This document shows positions 5,535-7,643 of a DNA stretch of 7,643 nt, piece after piece. The translations under genes and the position numbers were made by a program. The notes under the pieces are model-generated. The model saw only the letters and a list, made by a program, of their open reading frames with translations, was not told the origin of the DNA and made no database searches. The stretch comes from Clostridia bacterium. GTDB lineage: Bacteria; Bacillota; Clostridia; Oscillospirales; Butyricicoccaceae. Every line of letters starts with the position of its first letter. Within the stretch, counting starts at the first letter, position 1. The stretch is taken from NCBI GenBank assembly GCA_017396925.1, contig JAFQKM010000087.1:1-7643 (forward strand), given 5' to 3'.

Positions 5535-5560
5535 TGCAACAGATCTCCGCAGATTACGAG
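5535..5560 (+). promoter_or_regulatory. Candidate ECF-type promoter for the sigma/anti-sigma operon
   Basis: TGCAAC (5535-5540) with the AAC core typical of ECF -35 elements is followed after 16 bases by CGAG (5557-5560). This spacing and form resemble TGAAAC-N16-CGTA-like promoters of Bacillus ECF factors. Transcription would start near 5566, just ahead of the ribosome binding site. A TATAAT at 5512-5517 could be a housekeeping alternative, but its -35 position falls in the upstream terminator and has no match. This is suggestive pattern matching only. Confidence 0.35.
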
Positions 5561-5570
5561 AAGATAGGTG

Positions 5571-5578
5571 AAAGGAGG
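5571..5578 (+). promoter_or_regulatory. Ribosome binding site that fixes the sigma factor start
   Basis: AAAGGAGG at 5571-5578 lies seven bases before ATG 5586. An upstream in-frame GTG at 5568 immediately precedes this site and would place it inside the coding region, so ATG 5586 is the real start. Confidence 0.85.
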
Positions 5579-5585
5579 GAGACAG

Positions 5586-6155
5586 ATGGACGACCGACAG
5601 ATCGTGGAATTATTCTGGCAGCGCTCGGAGCGCGCCCTGACGATGACCGCCGAAAAATACGGCCGCTACCTTAATTCGATCGCCCGCAATATCCTGTCCA
5701 GCTGGCAGGACAGCGAGGAATGCGTCAACGATACCTACCACAACGCATGGCAGGCCATGCCGCCTCATCGTCCGGCCATTCTGTCGGCCTTTCTGGGCAA
5801 GATCACCCGCCGCATCGCCATTGACCGGTGGCGCAGGCAGACGGCCGACAAGCGCGGCGGCGGACAGGTGCCGCTGGCGCTGGAAGAACTGGAAGAATGT
5901 GTGGCCGGCACAGGCAGTGTTGAGGATGCCGTCCTGCGCCGGGAACTGATCGAGCGTATCGGCCGCTTTGTGGAGGCGCTGCCCGGAGCCGAGCGAAAGG
6001 TATTCCTGTGCCGCTATTGGTATCTGGACTCCATCGATACCATCGCCGCCCGGATGGGCTGGTCGCGCAGCAAGGTGACCTCCATGCTGCACCGCACCCG
6101 AAACAAATTGCGTACACTTCTCGAAACGGAGGGATATGGATATGAAGAGCATTGA
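5586..6155 (+). CDS. ECF-type sigma-70 family RNA polymerase sigma factor
   Basis: This 189-residue protein has only the two domains that define ECF sigma factors. Region 2 covers about 22-85: Y-G-R-Y-L-N-S-I-A-R, then D-S-E-E-C-V-N-D-T-Y (42-51, the core-binding helix), then ITRRIAIDRWRR (73-84) for -10 recognition. A variable linker runs from about 86 to 125. Region 4 covers about 128-180, with LPGAERKVFLCRYW (132-145) and a helix-turn-helix IDTIAARMGWSRSKVTSMLH (150-169) for -35 recognition. It would redirect RNA polymerase to a small set of promoters when released by its partner. The neighbouring membrane protein begins inside its last codons, the classic sigma/anti-sigma arrangement. The ATG at 5586 is chosen over an in-frame GTG at 5568. 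A candidate self-recognised promoter lies upstream at 5535-5560. I cannot assign an ECF subgroup. Confidence 0.93.
   Translation: MDDRQIVELFWQRSERALTMTAEKYGRYLNSIARNILSSWQDSEECVNDTYHNAWQAMPPHRPAILSAFLGKITRRIAIDRWRRQTADKRGGGQVPLALEELEECVAGTGSVEDAVLRRELIERIGRFVEALPGAERKVFLCRYWYLDSIDTIAARMGWSRSKVTSMLHRTRNKLRTLLETEGYGYEEH
6128..6133 (+). promoter_or_regulatory. Ribosome binding site for the membrane partner, within the sigma gene
   Basis: GGAGGG at 6128-6133 is eight bases before ATG 6142 but only two before the in-frame ATG 6136. Normal spacing favours 6142. Confidence 0.7.
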
Positions 6156-7578
6156 TCTGCTGGAGCTGCTGGGCGAAGTGCCGGACCGGCACATTCGCGA
6201 TGCCCGCAAAAAGAGTGGCCCGCGCCGCTGGCTGCCGGCTGTGGCTGCCTGCCTGTGCATCGCCGCCATCGGTCTGCTGCTGCCGCGGCTGGGCGGCAAT
6301 GCCCCTGCGGACAACACCGGATCAGGGGAAGGATTTATGTCTTATGCCGGCCCTGTTCTGCCGCTGACATTGGATGACGCCGACGGCCTGACCGCCGTCC
6401 GTGACCTGACATATGATCTGACCTCGCCCTACCGGGAGGCCAAGGCCATCGATCGTTATATCCTGACCAATCCCACCGATACCGACCGCACGACCCGGGC
6501 TGCCTATCCCATGACCGGTAATCTGCAGGAGCTGGTGTTGCCTTCGGTGCAGGTGAATGGCGAAGATATGCCATGGCAGCTGTATACCGGCCCCTATACC
6601 GGCGGTTTCCGCGGTGCCGGCGCCGAGGCGGGTGATCTTAATCTGGATCCGCCTGACGAATGGGCCGACTATGCCGCCCTGCTGGCCGATGACAGCTACC
6701 GGCAGGCGGCGCTGGGCGAAGTGGACACCACGATGCTCGACCGCCCGGTCATCGTCTATCGGTTGGGCCAATTCCAATACAGCGCACAGAAGGCCGATAA
6801 TCCGAGCCTGCAGATGGCCTTCCATCTCGACTACGACCGCACGCAGGTGCTGACCTATGGCATGGACGGCGGCACCATCGACCTTGAAACGGGCTATGGC
6901 GCACGCTGTGCCGGCGCCATTGAGGCCGGAAGAGCCCCCGGGGATATCTATGTATTGGTGCTGGGCGACGACCTGATCGACTATACCGTTGCCGGATTTG
7001 CCAACGGCGGCTGCACGGATCCGCTGGACGATCTGACATGTACGGTCACCCGCTATGAAAGCACACTGGGTGAGATGCTCAGGCAGCTGAGCCGGAAGTG
7101 CTATGACGATATGACCTACGAGCGGCCGCCGCTGGACTTTGAAGTTTATTACCGGGAGATCTGCCGGTTTATGGCCGATTACAGTCTGGTTGGCGAGCAG
7201 CCGGTGGGGCGCTATGATATGGGCATGCTGGAGGATATTCTGAGTGAGGTGCGCCATCACGACCGCATCTTCTATGCTGTGTTCGAGCTGACCGTTCCGG
7301 CCGGCGGCAGCATGGAGGTGGCCGTCGGGCGGCAGGTCGCGGCCAGCTATCAATATCCGGGTACCCGCCATGAGGATCAGCTGTATTTTGATGCGGCGGC
7401 CGTATTGGGCTCCGACCTGACCTTTGCCGAACAGACCTTAACGGTCGTCGGCGTCGATTGGAACCGCTGGAATGTGGCCGACTGCAACTTCGGCTGGTCG
7501 GCCGAGGTGAATACCCGTACGCTGACCCTCGATCCGGATCTTGACCACTACTGGCTGATTCTGGATGAGAAAAGGTAG
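6142..7578 (+). CDS. Putative anti-sigma factor / membrane sensor with large external domain
   Basis: The 478-residue protein overlaps the sigma gene by 14 bases. Residues 1-30 are a short cytoplasmic stub, with helix DLLELLGEVPDRHIRDAR (5-22) and a basic KKSGPRR, followed by one membrane segment at about 31-49 and an external domain of about 430 residues. The layout resembles the ECF-partner proteins of Clostridia, whose N-terminal stub of the form LLE.LG.....I..A is thought to bind the sigma factor. There is no zinc-binding H-x3-C-x2-C anti-sigma motif. The external part opens with FMSYAGPVLPLTL (65-77), then a beta-rich stretch with YILTNPTDTDRTTRAAYP (106-123), VNGEDMPW and YTGPYTGGFRGAG (148-160). 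It contains six Cys (256, 291, 300, 320, 341, 448). I recall similar openings in other Clostridia but know no function. A second, in-frame ATG at 6136 is less likely. The anti-sigma role is inferred from position and topology. Confidence 0.8.
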   Translation: MKSIDLLELLGEVPDRHIRDARKKSGPRRWLPAVAACLCIAAIGLLLPRLGGNAPADNTGSGEGFMSYAGPVLPLTLDDADGLTAVRDLTYDLTSPYREAKAIDRYILTNPTDTDRTTRAAYPMTGNLQELVLPSVQVNGEDMPWQLYTGPYTGGFRGAGAEAGDLNLDPPDEWADYAALLADDSYRQAALGEVDTTMLDRPVIVYRLGQFQYSAQKADNPSLQMAFHLDYDRTQVLTYGMDGGTIDLETGYGARCAGAIEAGRAPGDIYVLVLGDDLIDYTVAGFANGGCTDPLDDLTCTVTRYESTLGEMLRQLSRKCYDDMTYERPPLDFEVYYREICRFMADYSLVGEQPVGRYDMGMLEDILSEVRHHDRIFYAVFELTVPAGGSMEVAVGRQVAASYQYPGTRHEDQLYFDAAAVLGSDLTFAEQTLTVVGVDWNRWNVADCNFGWSAEVNTRTLTLDPDLDHYWLILDEKR

Positions 7579-7605
7579 ATATGGATAAAAAGAGGAACGG
7601 GCATA

Positions 7606-7634
7606 TTGCAATGCGCTGCGGCATTGTGTAAAAT
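7606..7634 (+). promoter_or_regulatory. Candidate sigma-A promoter for the gene beyond the right edge
   Basis: TTGCAA (7606-7611), 17 bases and TAAAAT (7629-7634) lie just after the membrane-protein stop. A six-pair inverted repeat, CAATGC (7609-7614) with GCATTG (7621-7626), overlaps the spacer; it lacks a T-run, so it is not a clear terminator. The downstream gene is outside the window, so this cannot be confirmed. Confidence 0.4.
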
Positions 7635-7643
7635 GAAGGCAGA

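Noticed and set aside
5568..5585. GTG at 5568 as the sigma factor start
   Set aside because: It would put the strong AAAGGAGG site inside the coding sequence; ATG 5586 has that site at ideal spacing.

Overview
The window reads like chromosomal DNA of a GC-rich, gut-type Clostridia member, probably Oscillospiraceae/Ruminococcaceae-like. The reasons are strong AGGAGG-type ribosome binding sites, sigma-A-like promoters with AT-rich spacers between GC-rich genes, a characteristic ECF sigma / single-pass membrane protein pair, and a spacer packed with interspersed hairpin repeats of the kind common in these genomes. The taxonomic guess is inference; no rRNA or phylogenetic marker was compared.

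Layout. Positions 1-122 (minus) hold the first 40 codons of an M20-type peptidase/amidohydrolase that runs off the left edge. A gene-free spacer (123-601) holds a chain of hairpins and two recognisable interspersed-repeat types. A creatininase-family amidohydrolase (602-1357, minus) is divergent from a PLP-dependent aminotransferase (1504-2685, plus), and their candidate promoters interlock within about 40 bases. A strong bidirectional terminator (2695-2723) separates the aminotransferase from a convergent small membrane protein with an N-terminal zinc ribbon (2729-3313, minus). That gene is divergent from hisS (3467-4837, plus), which overlaps a HAD-family phosphatase gene (4827-5459, plus) by 11 bases; a strong terminator (5475-5507) ends this operon. 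An ECF sigma factor (5586-6155) and an overlapping membrane protein (6142-7578), most likely its anti-sigma/sensor, follow. The last 65 bases hold a candidate promoter for the next gene.

How the parts may work together. The creatininase-like and M20-like enzymes lie in the same direction and both families act on amide-type bonds, but a 479-base repeat-filled spacer separates them, so an operon is not certain. HisRS and the HAD phosphatase are translationally coupled. The sigma/membrane-protein pair looks like a self-contained signalling module: a cytoplasmic N-terminal stub would hold the sigma factor and a roughly 430-residue external domain would sense an unknown signal. This module and the zinc-ribbon membrane protein are the least understood parts of the window. 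I see no CRISPR array, transposase, phage gene, tRNA or rRNA. Very long open frames antisense to hisS and to the aminotransferase are codon-bias shadows.
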